NCBI GenBank assembly: GCA_013365325.1
Contig: JABVXV010000050.1
Span: 62,001 to 126,000 of the forward strand
Direction: 5' to 3'
Source: Dipetalonema caudispina
Taxonomy: Eukaryota > Nematoda > Chromadorea > Rhabditida > Onchocercidae
Length of the DNA: 64,000 nucleotides
The stretch's first letter is position 1. Every line of letters starts with the position of its first letter. The notes below the pieces were generated by a model. It had not been told where the DNA came from and made no database searches. It saw nothing but the letters and a program-made list of their open reading frames with translations. The translations under genes were made by a program, and so were the position numbers. Below are positions 13,441 to 24,803 of this stretch, one piece after another.

Positions 13441-14892
13441 AATCCAGTCATCCGATCATCTTTTCAAGATTTTAACTGAATAGTATTGTTTTAGGAAATT
13501 TTATATTTTATTGTCTCCTCACCTTTAGGATTTCTGTCCATGTAGATGAAAAATTGTTAAGAGCTTTCATTCACTTTTGAGATTGTTTCATGGTAAAACG
13601 GAACTGATAAACATGTTTTTCTCTTTGGAAATTTTGGCATATCGAGCTCACCTGTGATCGTTTAGTATTAAAAGTTATTCTTTATATTTCGGAAATTTTT
13701 TGAAGTGTAAGCTGAACGCATTAAATTCAGGATGACCTGAAATCAGTAAATTTAAGATGTTTCAGAACAAGTTGTTTCAGGTTGTCTTGAAATGAAGAGC
13801 TTCTTCAGGTTATATGTTGCACATTTTCTTTTTCTGTCGGTAATTGAAATCGTTATTCCAAGTTGTATAATTTCATGGCTTTTTTATTTCTTAAAAAATT
13901 CCTCATTAACATATAATTTTTGCGCGTATTATTATGAATAAGTGATGAATGGTGTAGAAATTACGTGCTTAATTGGAAAGTTTGTATAGAAATGTAAATT
14001 CTTATTAGAATTATGTGTTAACTGGAAATTTGTATGACTTATTACATAATTAGACGATAGGTGGAAGAGGGAAGGAATTGAACTGACATACTTGTATAAA
14101 TTTAGGTCAAAAATATGTGAAAAGAAAGAGAAAGAAATAAAGATTTTATTGGCATTGTCATTATTGTTGAATTTCCTCCTGATGATTGTTAATAAATTGT
14201 TGTTTAATGATTGCAATCTTTTTGCAGTCAATGGTCATATTTCACATACTTCGCATTGATTGAACACACATGAAATTAATGAAAATTATTGAATGCTAAA
14301 ATTTCGCTTTAATCTTTTACTCCAAAAATTGTGAAATGATAGAATCCATTGTTTTTAGTTAATTAAAATAGTGAATGGTAATATAGGTGGAAGAGAGAGA
14401 AAAAAAAAAAAAAAGAAAAAAACATTACATGAAAGCATTTAATAATAATTGAGGTTTGCTTTTCAAAAATTTATATCAGTCATTCTAGTTTTTTTTCACA
14501 TAAAGGTGAGTTGGGTATGTAATATATCCAATTTGCATTCTTTCCACTTATCCTTGTTATATTTAAATATACTTATTGGTAACGATTATATTGTTGGTGA
14601 TGCAGAAAAGAGTTGTAAAAAATGAAAGAATTGTATATCTAGTGAAGCTAACTAGTTTAAACAGATAGTGTGATGTTAATATAATTCTGTTAGTTTGATT
14701 GATACACTAATATGAGTTTATTTCCAATTAAAATTCCCAAATCTTTAGCTATAAATATGATCGATTAGATCAATGTAGGAATAAATAAATATTAAGCAAA
14801 TAAGTATTATATTAAATTGAATCGATTAATTTTGCTTATCTTTAAATGTATGTATGTATTATTGGCAGTATGTGACGAATGTATTTCTTTCA
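13441..14892. other. Intergenic region between PIG-M and DPH5
   Basis: AT-rich spacer with an A-run at 14400-14414 and no supported gene. The 99-codon minus-strand frame at 13932-14231 is low-complexity (Asn, Phe, Ser) and is not believed. The right end is the TTTCTTTCAG acceptor that may receive a spliced leader for DPH5. Confidence 0.5.
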
Positions 14893-14893
14893 G
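14884..14893 (+). promoter_or_regulatory. Candidate trans-splice acceptor for DPH5
   Basis: TTTCTTTCAG stands 32 bases upstream of the DPH5 ATG, with no coding exon recognisable before it. In nematodes this arrangement usually marks spliced-leader addition. It could equally be a cis acceptor of an untranslated 5' exon. Confidence 0.4.
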
Positions 14894-14925
14894 ATTTACT
14901 GCAACGTACTAAAATTTTTACTACA

Positions 14926-17900
14926 ATGTTATATTTAATCGGTTTGGGTTTGGGTAATGTTGATGATATAACAATGAAAGGAATGGCTACTGTACAGAAA
15001 TGTTCTCGTGTATATTTGGAAACATACACAAGTATTATGTCGTTTGGTTTGGATAAAATGAAATTGGAGGAATTCTTTGGTAAAAAAATTGAAGAGGCCG
15101 ATCGTACGACAATTGAACTAGATTCTAGTAATTTTATTAATTTATTTTATTTGAAGCTTCAAAACTCAAGGCGCAAATGTTCTTTTTATCTATCATAGGG
15201 TTGTCATTATTATTTTTCAGTGCTGTATGTTTCACCATAGTGTAATTTGTATTTTCGGGCATAAATGCTATTCGTCTGTTCGTATTAACTGTAAAATTAT
15301 GATTAGTTAGGAACTTTAAATTTTTTACCCGTACTGATCAGTGCGATATCCAGTACCAAAATTACTGAATGCCGCAAAGAAACTTCTATCTGATTTTATG
15401 AGAGACAAATGTAATAATGGTATCGTTGAAGTTGCTTTATCTTGTGAGCTCTTATTTCCATAAGTTTTTGTAGATGATATGTTAGATGAAGCGGTCAATT
15501 CGGATGTATGTCTTTTGGTAGTTGGCGATCCTCTTGGTGCTACAACACATGCAGATTTAGTTTTAACCGCTCGAAAAGCAGGTGTTAATGTGGAAATCGT
15601 GCATAACGCTTCTATTCTCAGTGCTGTAGGGTGTTGCGGTCTGCAGGTATTCAAAAAGTGTCAGATTTTTTTATAATTGGTAGAATGATATAAGATTTTA
15701 GAGGAACTCAAAATTTTGCTGTATTTTCTGCATTGATTCATACATTTCAGTTATATAGATTTGGTGAAACTATTTCAATTGTTTTTTGGGAAGAAAATTG
15801 GCATCCAGATTCTTATTACTTCAAAATTGCGGAAAACAGAAGACGAGGATTACATACATTATGCTTGCTAGGTCAGCGACCATCCTTTTATGTTGTTTAA
15901 ATTTTCATATATTTTAAAAAACTATAATGTCTGCTTTTTTTGTGAATAATAGTAATTATCGACAAGTTGGAAATTACAGTGAAAACCATAATTTATCTGC
16001 CTATGACTTTGAAAAGGCGATTGCTGTCTTTTCGTTTAATTTTCAGACGACAGGTCAGCAGAATTCATCGCTATTGGTCTCCTCAAAATTACTGCATAAA
16101 AAAATCTTTTCCATATCCATAATCTTTTGACTTTTAATACGTAGCTTTGTATGATTAGAAAAATTTGACTGTAACAATGCGAGAACACCGTGAATGCAAT
16201 GATTCAGTATGAAATTTGAAATGTAATTGTGAATTCATGGGCTTGCAGTATTTTCACCGTATGGAATTAAATTGATGAAATCAGAAGCAAAAATAAATAT
16301 ATTCATAGCATGTTTGATTATTAGGAATTAAACTGATCAGCAAATTCCACTACAACTGGTAAATTCTCTGATGAAATTCGCTAAATGCATCATTTCAACT
16401 TGAAATTTATTGCGTTATTGCATTCCTTATCACCAGATTTCATTCAAGTAAATAATTTGAGAATCTGTTCTGCTTATTGGTGCGGCTCCATATCTATGAT
16501 ATGTTTTTTGGCCTCATTAGTTGAATGCTTTTCCATGTGAAATTCTGGACACTTGGAAATTTATGTTTTTTATGCCAAAATTTCCAAATAATTTCGTCAA
16601 AAGATCCTAAATCCAATAAATTGTTTTCAAGAACTTGTTGTGCATCTCGATCTGACAACTGTCGAAAAATTGATAGACACCGTGGGGCGATATTCATTTG
16701 ATATTGTGTTTTTTAAAAACAGTTGTGTTGTTATGCTATAATGTCTTGTTTCAACCACTGCGTTTTCCAACATCATACGTTAGCTTTTGACAGAAACCGA
16801 CATGTGAGGTCGAAATCATCTATATATTAAAATAAACAGGTATAGTGGTTTTGTCCAGAATAATAAAATCCTAACTCAAAAAATCATTTTTTTATTGCAG
16901 ATATCAAAACGAAGGAGCAGTCAGTAGAAAATCTGATGAGGTTCGTTTATTTCAATTTAACTCCCTTGAAGTTTTCAATTTAACTCCTTTGAAGCTATTT
17001 AGTGACCTATTTCATGGAAATGTAAAGAAGGATTTTTTCTCCATTGGTTCTTTTTAGTGTCATCCTCATTTTTGGTTTAAAAAAGGAATTTTCATTGACA
17101 AAACCGATCATTTCAAAGTATGTAAATCTTGATCAAGTAATAGCTAATATAATACAGTAAAATTTTTTTGGAGGAGCTGAAGCAACAGTAAGGATGCTCC
17201 CTTAGTTGTTACATTTCATTGGCATAGAGACATTGTTATCTGTAAACTGTAAGTTCCAGGGGCCGGAAGGAATTTCTCCCTCCGAAGTATATGACGTGTT
17301 CCGAGGCAGCAAAACAGCTACTGGAAATTGTAAATCAGCTAACAAACGAGAGTGTAGAACCCGGTAAGCTTACAAGAAAAACTTTGAAATGATAAGAAAA
17401 GAAGGACTAAACAAATTTTAAATCACACCAACGTACTGATTAATAGAAGGAGCTTGCGTATCTTGCTTCGATATAAATGGAAGAGTGTCAACCCTATCAC
17501 TTTTATAATCCATGGAAGTGATAGGGGTTGACATAATAATTTACAGAGTAGTCGACGATTTTAACCGACATAAAGAAAGTCGTTCTTGAGTTTCCAAGAA
17601 AAATGTGTGTTTTAAATAAATATGTACAGTCGAAAGTGACAGGAAGCATTAGGGATATAGACGACAGCATGGAAAATTATGTTGCGGTTTTATGTTTTCT
17701 AGCCCGGTTTCACAGAAAAATTTGTGTGGAATTACTTTTCTTTACTTCTTTTTAACCGTATTATAAAATATTAGTATTATTATTTATTCTGATAATCATT
17801 CGCTGCTCAGTTTTTGATAACTTTTTTTTAGCGTACACACCAAGTACAGAATGTGTGGCCTTAGCAAGAGTAGGATGGAATAATCAGAAGGTTTTTTTTT

Positions 17901-18293
17901 TTTTTCTTTTTTTTTTTTAATTTGTTGAATTGATATTCTAGTTAGAATGGAACAGGTTAACATCGAACTTATTATCCCATCATAAAAGTACATTTGTAGC
18001 CTTGTTATATCTGCAATTGCGTCAGTGTTAAATGAGTATGTAATAGCAGTGGAATACCTGTTGTGACCAGACAGTTATTTTAATTCGGCTGAAACAAATC
18101 AGTTGCTTATTCAAGCTGAAGATCTTACCTATCGGGATACACAGATGGGTTAATTAATTAATTTCAGATTGTTTTCTGCTCTTTAGAAGCATTATGTGAT
18201 GTAGATATGGGTCCGCCATTACATTCGTTGATCATTCCTGGTGAATTACACCCAATGGAATTGGATTTTTTGAAAAGTTTCCCCACATCATAA
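14926..18293 (+). CDS. DPH5: Diphthine methyl ester synthase (DPH5)
   Basis: S-adenosylmethionine-dependent methyltransferase of the diphthamide pathway, which modifies a histidine of translation elongation factor 2 in the cytosol. Seven exons (14926-15127, 15474-15646, 15751-15871, 16901-16940, 17260-17363, 17832-17890, 18168-18293) join in phase to 274 residues; human DPH5 is about 285. It starts with the family signature [10 protein letters not shown]. Further blocks are [25 protein letters not shown] (SAM-binding GDP loop), [68 protein letters not shown] and [19 protein letters not shown]. The small 40-base exon is supported by phase and by [18 protein letters not shown] compact hairpin lies in intron 5. 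The next gene on the same strand starts 620 bases on, so co-transcription is possible but not shown. Confidence 0.97.
17486..17533. repeat. Intronic hairpin (17-18 bp stem)
   Basis: Inverted repeat in DPH5 intron 5. Arms 17486-17502 and 17516-17533 pair over 17 positions with one bulged G, and a 13-base loop separates them. The arm reads TGTCAACCCTATCACTT. It is more GC-rich than the surrounding intron. Confidence 0.75.
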
Positions 18294-18913
18294 TATCTTT
18301 TAATTTGTAAAATATTTTTTGAATTTTGTTATTTGTTGTTCCATCTTTTTACACCTTATTAGGTGTCCTTCAATGATATTATTGGATTATTCTATAAGAA
18401 TTGAAACTGAAATTAAGTGTTAAATATATAGTTTGATTCGTTTAGAAAAATTTTGGTTACATCTGGTTTTAATATTATTAGATTCTGGCACAGCGTCAAA
18501 CTTTTGTAAGAAAAATGGATGATGGGCAAAGAGAAATGAGAAAATCAAAAGATTGATCCATCCATCACATCATCTATGATCTCTTGTTTAACATGCTGTC
18601 AGTTTGGTCCAGAGTTACTTGGACTGATTTCTGAAATGTTGTTTTTTGAATTTGTATGGATTTTTGCCCCCTCAGTTATGAATGTCCTTTATCAGTTGTT
18701 ATCAGATTGTTGTTATTTCAATAAATAATTACAGTTGTGCACTTTTTGTCAGACTTGAACTGCTTGCCGCAGTAATTTGGTTATTTCGTATTATTGTTCT
18801 CGTTATGAATCACGGTTTGATCTACAAAGCATTCTCTACGTTAGAATACAAACGGCCGTGCTTATTTCTCAAATTAATTTAAGCTAATGCATTCTCTTTT
18901 TCAGAATCGGTCA
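18294..18913. other. Spacer between DPH5 and the SGNH-like gene
   Basis: AT-rich with no supported coding exon; open frames here look like chance. The right end is a CTCTTTTTCAG acceptor (18894-18904), only 9 bases before the ATG of the next gene, which fits trans-splicing of its mRNA. Confidence 0.45.
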
Positions 18914-20951
18914 ATGTATTGTCCGTTAGCTGTACATTTGGATTACGATCCGCCGATTCCGAGTACAACAGCACCAGTGGCAACTGTTTCAAATTGTGTT
19001 TTGTCCCATAATGGTAGAAACTTCGTATTTTTAAAAATGACGTTTGTTTGTTTTGCCTTGATTTCTAGTACTTGGTAAATATTTGGACTAAATTTTTGCA
19101 GAAAATGGATCGAAATATGGATGCATTATCTAAAATGCGAATCATTTTTCAGTTTTTTCTCCGCTTGTAAATTTTATTTCTCTGGACAATTACAACCAGA
19201 TTTCAGGCTTTCTGGACCGATCCGATTTGATACAGACAGTTTGTCAGCTTTATGATGTCGTGGAAGGCGAACGTATCCATTCACGGAAAACAGCCCTTAT
19301 CCAACATGGTTCACCACTTCATCCGTATAATGTTTGTAATCCAAATTACGGTGGCCATGAGCTATGTTTGCCGTTAACTGTGGATTATGTTTCACCTGAT
19401 CTTGCACCTCCAACAATGGCACATCATTTTTACTATCTTCATGTACGAGATGCGAAAATTCCCACTTCATTAAAAAATGATATTTATCGCCAGTTATATC
19501 ATACGACACCTTTTGATCTCCTCGCCAAGTACACTGAGTTACGAAGTCGTTTTGATTTGGTACAACTAAAAGAATGTCGCCCATTAATGTTAGCTATTCT
19601 CGATTTCTGGATTCAACGATGCAAACGATTGAAAACGTGTCTAGATGCTACAGAACTATTTCCAGTTCGGTTACGATGGACTGACTCGGTGTTTGAAGGT
19701 ACTCGGCTTGAGCATGATCAGCTGTCGCAAAATTGGGAAATTGCACGTGAGATTGATGAATATGGTTGGGCCGTTGAAATGGCACGTGCTGAACGTGTAA
19801 CTGCATTCACTGAAAATTGTCCGTTGATTTTCGTGGGTGATAATACAGCTACACGTCTGGCACGTTATATCGAGTGGGGTAAACGATTGAGTGACATAGA
19901 TGGACGATTTTTACAACGGTTCGAAAGTGATAATTGGAAATTAGAAGACTCCGAACGGATGTCTACTCTGTTTCCTCTTTTGCAGAAGATTCATTTTGGT
20001 AATGGATGCATTGCAGTAGTATTATCATCTGGGGCTCATGAATTAGCTGAAGGAATGGCACCGTCCAAATATGGCAAACTTCTAAAAGATATACTTGTAT
20101 ATTTGTTACAGTTCCAGTTGCGCATTCTTGTAGTTCCACCGACGCCTCGTGCAGATGATCAGTGTCTTTGGTTCCAATATGTGCAACAACAACTTGAACT
20201 TAGCGTTAAATTATCAACTGTTGAATTTTTGATTCGGCCAACTAATCAAGCTAATGATCGTTGTTTTTTGGATGCTCTCATTATAGGAAGTCGTAAATTG
20301 GATTCATTTATATGTGATGATGCTGGTTTTACTGAATTCGGGATCAAAAAACTTGGATTTTTCCTGATCGAGGTGATGCAAATTCCAAAAATCAGTCATA
20401 ATGGACAAATTTCAAAGCATGAAGTAATAAATGCAACAATTTCAAGGCGGGATAATTCAAATCACGATTACATGAAGGAGAGTATCACTGGCGTAAAGCA
20501 ACAATCACTAAGATTGACTGAAGCACAAACTAAAGTATGGTATCAGCCGAATATTGATTATGAACCTATTTCTGATGTTTCACCTTGTCCTCCAGTGGCA
20601 TATACTAACTTACTACCAACTAGTGTTGCATACTTAAATGTGAAAAGTTGCTCAGAATTGGTTGGTTATGCTGGTCCAGTTACTGCTGGAAATTTGTTGA
20701 TGCCAGTGGCTACAAGCATTCAGAATTCGAGACATCGGAAGAAGAAAACAAAAATCGCAGAGGCAAATGTCCAAATCATAAATAACAAATATATGCGGAG
20801 ACAGGAACGACGTGTAATGAGTAATTCTTCAAAGAAATTGGGCCAATCTTCAAAGTTATTACACAGAAACTATTTCACGTTAGCACAAGAACCACGTGAT
20901 CGACGTAGACGAGCACGCGTACCTCGTCCCACGGAACTACTAAATAACTAA
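18914..20951 (+). CDS. Unrecognised 614-aa protein with degenerate SGNH-hydrolase-like core
   Basis: I do not recognise this gene. Two exons (18914-19013 and 19207-20951) join in phase to 614 residues; the second exon is by far the longest in the window. The start is the only ATG after the acceptor at 18904. Around residues 240-420 the layout resembles the SGNH/GDSL fold. A hydrophobic strand ends in FVGDNTATRL where the catalytic GDS block would be (about 244), then CIAVVLSSGAHEL where GxND would be (about 307). Last comes DDAGFTEFGIKKLG before a final helix, where the DxxH block would be (about 404). On this alignment the catalytic Ser, Asn and His are all absent, so an enzyme activity is doubtful. 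The N-terminal third is rich in Tyr, His and Pro. The last 110 residues are basic, with KKK, RRQERR and DRRRRARVPRP, suggesting nucleic-acid or nuclear association. No signal peptide or membrane segment is evident. The fold assignment is inference. Confidence 0.7.
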
Positions 20952-22884
20952 AACGAACTCAGGTCTTAACATGCTTCTGTGGATTTAATTTTTGTTACCT
21001 ATTTCTTCCTTCAAAAACTGGAGTGGAATTTGTAATTTGCATTTCAGAATCTATAGATCACAAAGGCTTATGTTTTAGAATTGTTACATATTTCTAATCA
21101 CTTACTATAGCCATATCTTAAGAATACGGCATAGTCTGACGTCATGTGTGGCTCTTAAATTGTTTCCGATACTAATTATCTCAGACCATTTCGTATGATT
21201 TCATTTGATTGGTTGTTCTCAATTTTGATTTAAAAGAAAAAAAAAATGGTAGTTTTCAACAACTTCATGGATTCTGCAAAATCATAGTCTGTTTTTAATT
21301 AAGCTTACTTATTTAATTTAATATATTTCCTCGCAGATTTGTGTTTTTTTTTTTTTTAGATTTGGTGATGTACTTGTGTTCACTGTATCTTTGGCTTGAC
21401 AACTGAACTATGGAGAATTATTACTGGTTTGTTCGGTTCCATTTTCTCGATGACTTTTTTTCAGCACATTGTTAAATATGTTAAATATATGATTTTATTG
21501 TTAAAATGCGGGTTCAAGTAGTATGTTATGTGTTGTGTGCAATTGAATGATTTAAAATGTATTTATTTTTGTCCTTCTGTACATTATGATTATCCTCTCC
21601 CTCCAATAAGTCATCCTTTCAAGAGATGAGAAAGTATTAAAAATCTATCCAAGTCTTTATTCGATGTAATATTTCCTTCATTGATCTTCTAAGGGATTTT
21701 TAAAAGCTTAGAAATTCAAAATTTTTGGCTGTAATTTACAGCCACAATATAATGCTTGAATTTTTCAACAGACAAAAAAAAGTAATGAAATAAGCACTAC
21801 ATTTTTGTTCAAAGCTCAAACAGTATTTTTGGCATGAACAGATTTGTCATAAACTCCGATCCCATTGAGTTGATCTAGATATTAAGTAATAATACAGGGC
21901 AGATTGAATTGTTTCAAATTCTATCCTAATGAATGTGTATAATATTTGATTTTGATCATTGGAAAAACATTTTTTTTTTTTTTGTTAAGGCATTTCTTTT
22001 GACTGACGGTGCTTTGAAATTTGAAAAATTTGCGTTGCTATTTTATGTTTTCCCTATGTAGCATTCATGTAAGATTTATTGCTAACTATTTTTTCTTCAC
22101 TTAATTTCTCATTGTCTCATAGAAGATAGGAAGACGACGAAATATAGGCTTGAATACTATCGTAGTATTTATTGCTTTAGTGATCATTTCTATTTGTTTG
22201 TTTTTTTTTCTTTTTTTTCTTGCATTTTCGACATTATTCTTTTTATTCGATTTCCAACTTATTATGATGAGCTAATAACGAAATTTCTTTAAGCTTTGTA
22301 CTACTTTTTTATTGTAAGATACATCCTTCCATTGTACCTAGTGTAATTCAAGTGGTATAACAAGTGGAAAGAAAAAAAAAAAGTTATAGAATTAGGTGAT
22401 GGAAGAGTGTATCTATCTTAAGTTGTTAAAGAATATTTGAGATAGTAGACTATTTAGGATTAGAGCAATTAGGAATAATCTGTAGGAATTGTTCAATTAC
22501 GATAGAAACTAGCTGTAAAGGAGAATATTTTAGAATTTTATGAATTTATAAACACTGGAAGTTGTTTGTATAAATTTTGGAAAAAAAAGACTTGTAACTG
22601 TATATATTTTAACGTGAAATTGATCGGAAATTTGTATGAACTGATCAAAGTGTAAATGAATTTGTTAATTACAAAAACATAAAAAAATTGTCACGAAAAA
22701 ATTCTTCATTGTTATCACTTATTCTATTCTGCATTTCTCGATACAATTCCTTTTTCTTTGAATTTCAAATTCTTATGGATGCTTTTTGGCTTCAGATAAT
22801 TTTCTGTAGATTGAAATTTACTTTTACATAGAGTATATGCTTAATTTTAGCTAAAACTTTTCGAAAAAAACGATTAGAATGTTG

Positions 22885-22885
<1 letters not shown>

Positions 22886-22914
<29 letters not shown>
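22886..22914. repeat. Poly-T tract
   Basis: Uninterrupted T run of 29 bases in intergenic DNA, one of the longest of many T/A homopolymers in the window. Confidence 0.9.
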
Positions 22915-22918
<4 letters not shown>

Positions 22919-23642
22919 GATTTCTTTTGAATTAGCAGAGAATATCTGAAGCAGTGTAAATTAGTCAAAATATTCCAATTTTAGCATTTATAAATGTTGC
23001 ATCATTTTCACCTCTTTCTCTGGTCTCGTATCATCCAGTTGTTTTTACTCTTTATTTATTTAGATCCTATATCCTTTAGCTGTACTTCTCTAGGTTATAT
23101 TTTATTTGATAAGACAAAACGACCATTTACGGGTAAATATTTGTAACAGTAGTTAATGTATAAAACATTTCGAATTTTTACCTAATTGTTTCTGTTTTCT
23201 TTAAATTTATTTTCAAAAACAGTTACTAATGTCGAATGAGTTGGAATGTTGTTGGGGAGGATATGATATCGATCTTAAAATGGTGATGTGTCGATGTTGC
23301 TGAATCCGATAATCCTGTAGGAATTGTTATTATATGGATAACTAACAGGGACTAAGACTTGGTGTTTCTAATATAGTTGGGATATTAGGCTTGTTGACAT
23401 ATTGTAATTAAAATTTAAATAAGCCAATTCTGAAACCTTGCATTAAGCTGAAATTTGTGAACTCTAATATTGAAAGGTTCTGTAGAGATTACTGTCGAAG
23501 TTTCGTCAGTCCCATGAAATTTTCTGCAAATTTTAAAGATTTTCTATGATATGGTGAGGAGTATCAGAATGTCTTATCACATTACATCAAAAAGTTTAAG
23601 AAGAGTTAATGATGAATTCACTTATTGCATGGTTTCAAAACA

Positions 23643-23900
23643 TCAATAATTAGTGGTTTCATTATTCGCATGTGATTTAACTCTTGTTTTGGTGGTAATA
23701 AAAAGTGTTAGAAATATACTTCCGTTATCTGCGTAAGACTGACGTATAGCTTCATTATAGTTGCTCCAAAAGAAATTAGAAGTGTTAAAATCTTTTTCAT
23801 GAGTAGGATTTCTTAAATTTAGAATTTTTTGAAAGTAATAAATATGAATCGGATCGGTTACTGAAACTTCATAGATAGTATTTAATTTAAATTTCACCAT
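23643..23900 (-). pseudogene. Possible exon or remnant, weakly carbonic-anhydrase-like
   Basis: An 85-codon minus-strand frame in the middle of a gene desert. Its composition looks protein-like rather than low-complexity, and a TTTCAG acceptor lies inside it. DPIHIYYF and NYNEAIRQSYADNGSIFL faintly recall the carbonic anhydrase strand carrying a zinc His and the following A-x-x-x-DGxAVLG block, but with an insertion between them and one zinc His replaced. No companion exons were found on either side. It could be a lone relic, an exon of an unseen gene, or chance. Confidence 0.2.
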
Positions 23901-24094
23901 TAATTAGATTGCTCTATTAAGTAATTCACATTTTCATTGATATTTTGCGAGAATAGGAAAGAAGATGATAATAGAAAGATGTAATCATACAAGTAGTATT
24001 AATTTGTCCCAATAAATTATGCATATTTGATGTGAATTTTAATCGTAATTATGTCTACCTAACTATGCCATACATGAAATTACTCAAAAAGATC

Positions 24095-24118
24095 TATACC
24101 TGTATACTTACAGGTATA
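24095..24118. repeat. Short perfect hairpin (10-bp stem, 4-base loop)
   Basis: TATACCTGTA followed by TACT and then TACAGGTATA. The palindrome does not extend further. It is in intergenic DNA with no nearby feature to explain it. Confidence 0.7.
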
Positions 24119-24439
24119 TAATCAGTAATGTCTTCTTTAAATTATCGTCGTTTTTGTGAAACAAGAAAAAAAAAATGCTCTTTGATCTTCTTAGTTTTCG
24201 ATCTATCTATAATTCGTTATCTTTCAACAAAAAAAAAAAAAAAAAAAATCAATTTAATCCTGTAGGAAGATGACGATTATCATTTTTAAATTAATTTAGA
24301 TTCTTTCTAAAACTATTCCTTAAAATCTCAGAATTTGTCTATTTTAATTAGCGATGATTACTTGAATTATCTGTTTTCTCTTAAAATTATTTTTTATTAC
24401 TATTAATTTTTCAACTACAAATTCATTAGTATCCGGTTG

Positions 24440-24461
24440 TATATATATATATATATATATA
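24440..24461. repeat. (TA)n microsatellite
   Basis: Eleven TA units, about 340 bases upstream of the MsrA start. Confidence 0.9.
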
Positions 24462-24734
24462 GGTCATTTGATTGTAATTCTTTATGTAGGACAATTTATT
24501 CGCTGATAGTATAATAAAAAGGTGAATAGATTAGTTTCACATTATGAGTCTTTTTCAAAAAATTTTTGAAATATATTGCAAATTTACCATCATCAATATA
24601 AATATTATTAATGAATATTCGGATAGCACTGATAATAATTTGATTTGTTATTTTTGAAATCATTTATTAGATATGGACAAAAAAAAAAAGATCAAATTTT
24701 TAGGAAAGAACTGATCGAAATTTTCGTAAAAATA

Positions 24735-24749
24735 TCACTTTTATTGCAG
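24735..24749 (+). promoter_or_regulatory. Candidate trans-splice acceptor for MsrA
   Basis: A pyrimidine-rich stretch ends in TTTTATTGCAG, 54 bases before the MsrA ATG. No coding exon precedes it, so it is either a spliced-leader site or the acceptor of an untranslated exon. Confidence 0.35.
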
Positions 24750-24803
24750 ACATTATTATGATCTGTATCGTAAATTTATTAGGAAAAAAAAAAGAAGAAT
24801 ATC

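Larger units (their letters stand above)
20952..24803. other. Long gene-poor stretch before MsrA
   Basis: About 3.9 kb, strongly AT-rich. It contains T-runs (longest 22886-22914), a (TA)n run at 24440-24461, a perfect 10-bp stem with a 4-base loop at 24095-24118 and a weak minus-strand exon candidate at 23643-23900. It must include the 3' UTR of the upstream gene and the MsrA promoter. No other gene can be supported. Confidence 0.5.

Noticed and set aside
13932..14231. A 99-codon minus-strand frame between PIG-M and DPH5
   Set aside because: Low-complexity Asn/Phe/Ser composition, no splice-linked partners and no family resemblance.
19297..19584. A 95-codon minus-strand frame
   Set aside because: It lies wholly inside the long coding exon of the SGNH-like gene and is its antisense shadow.
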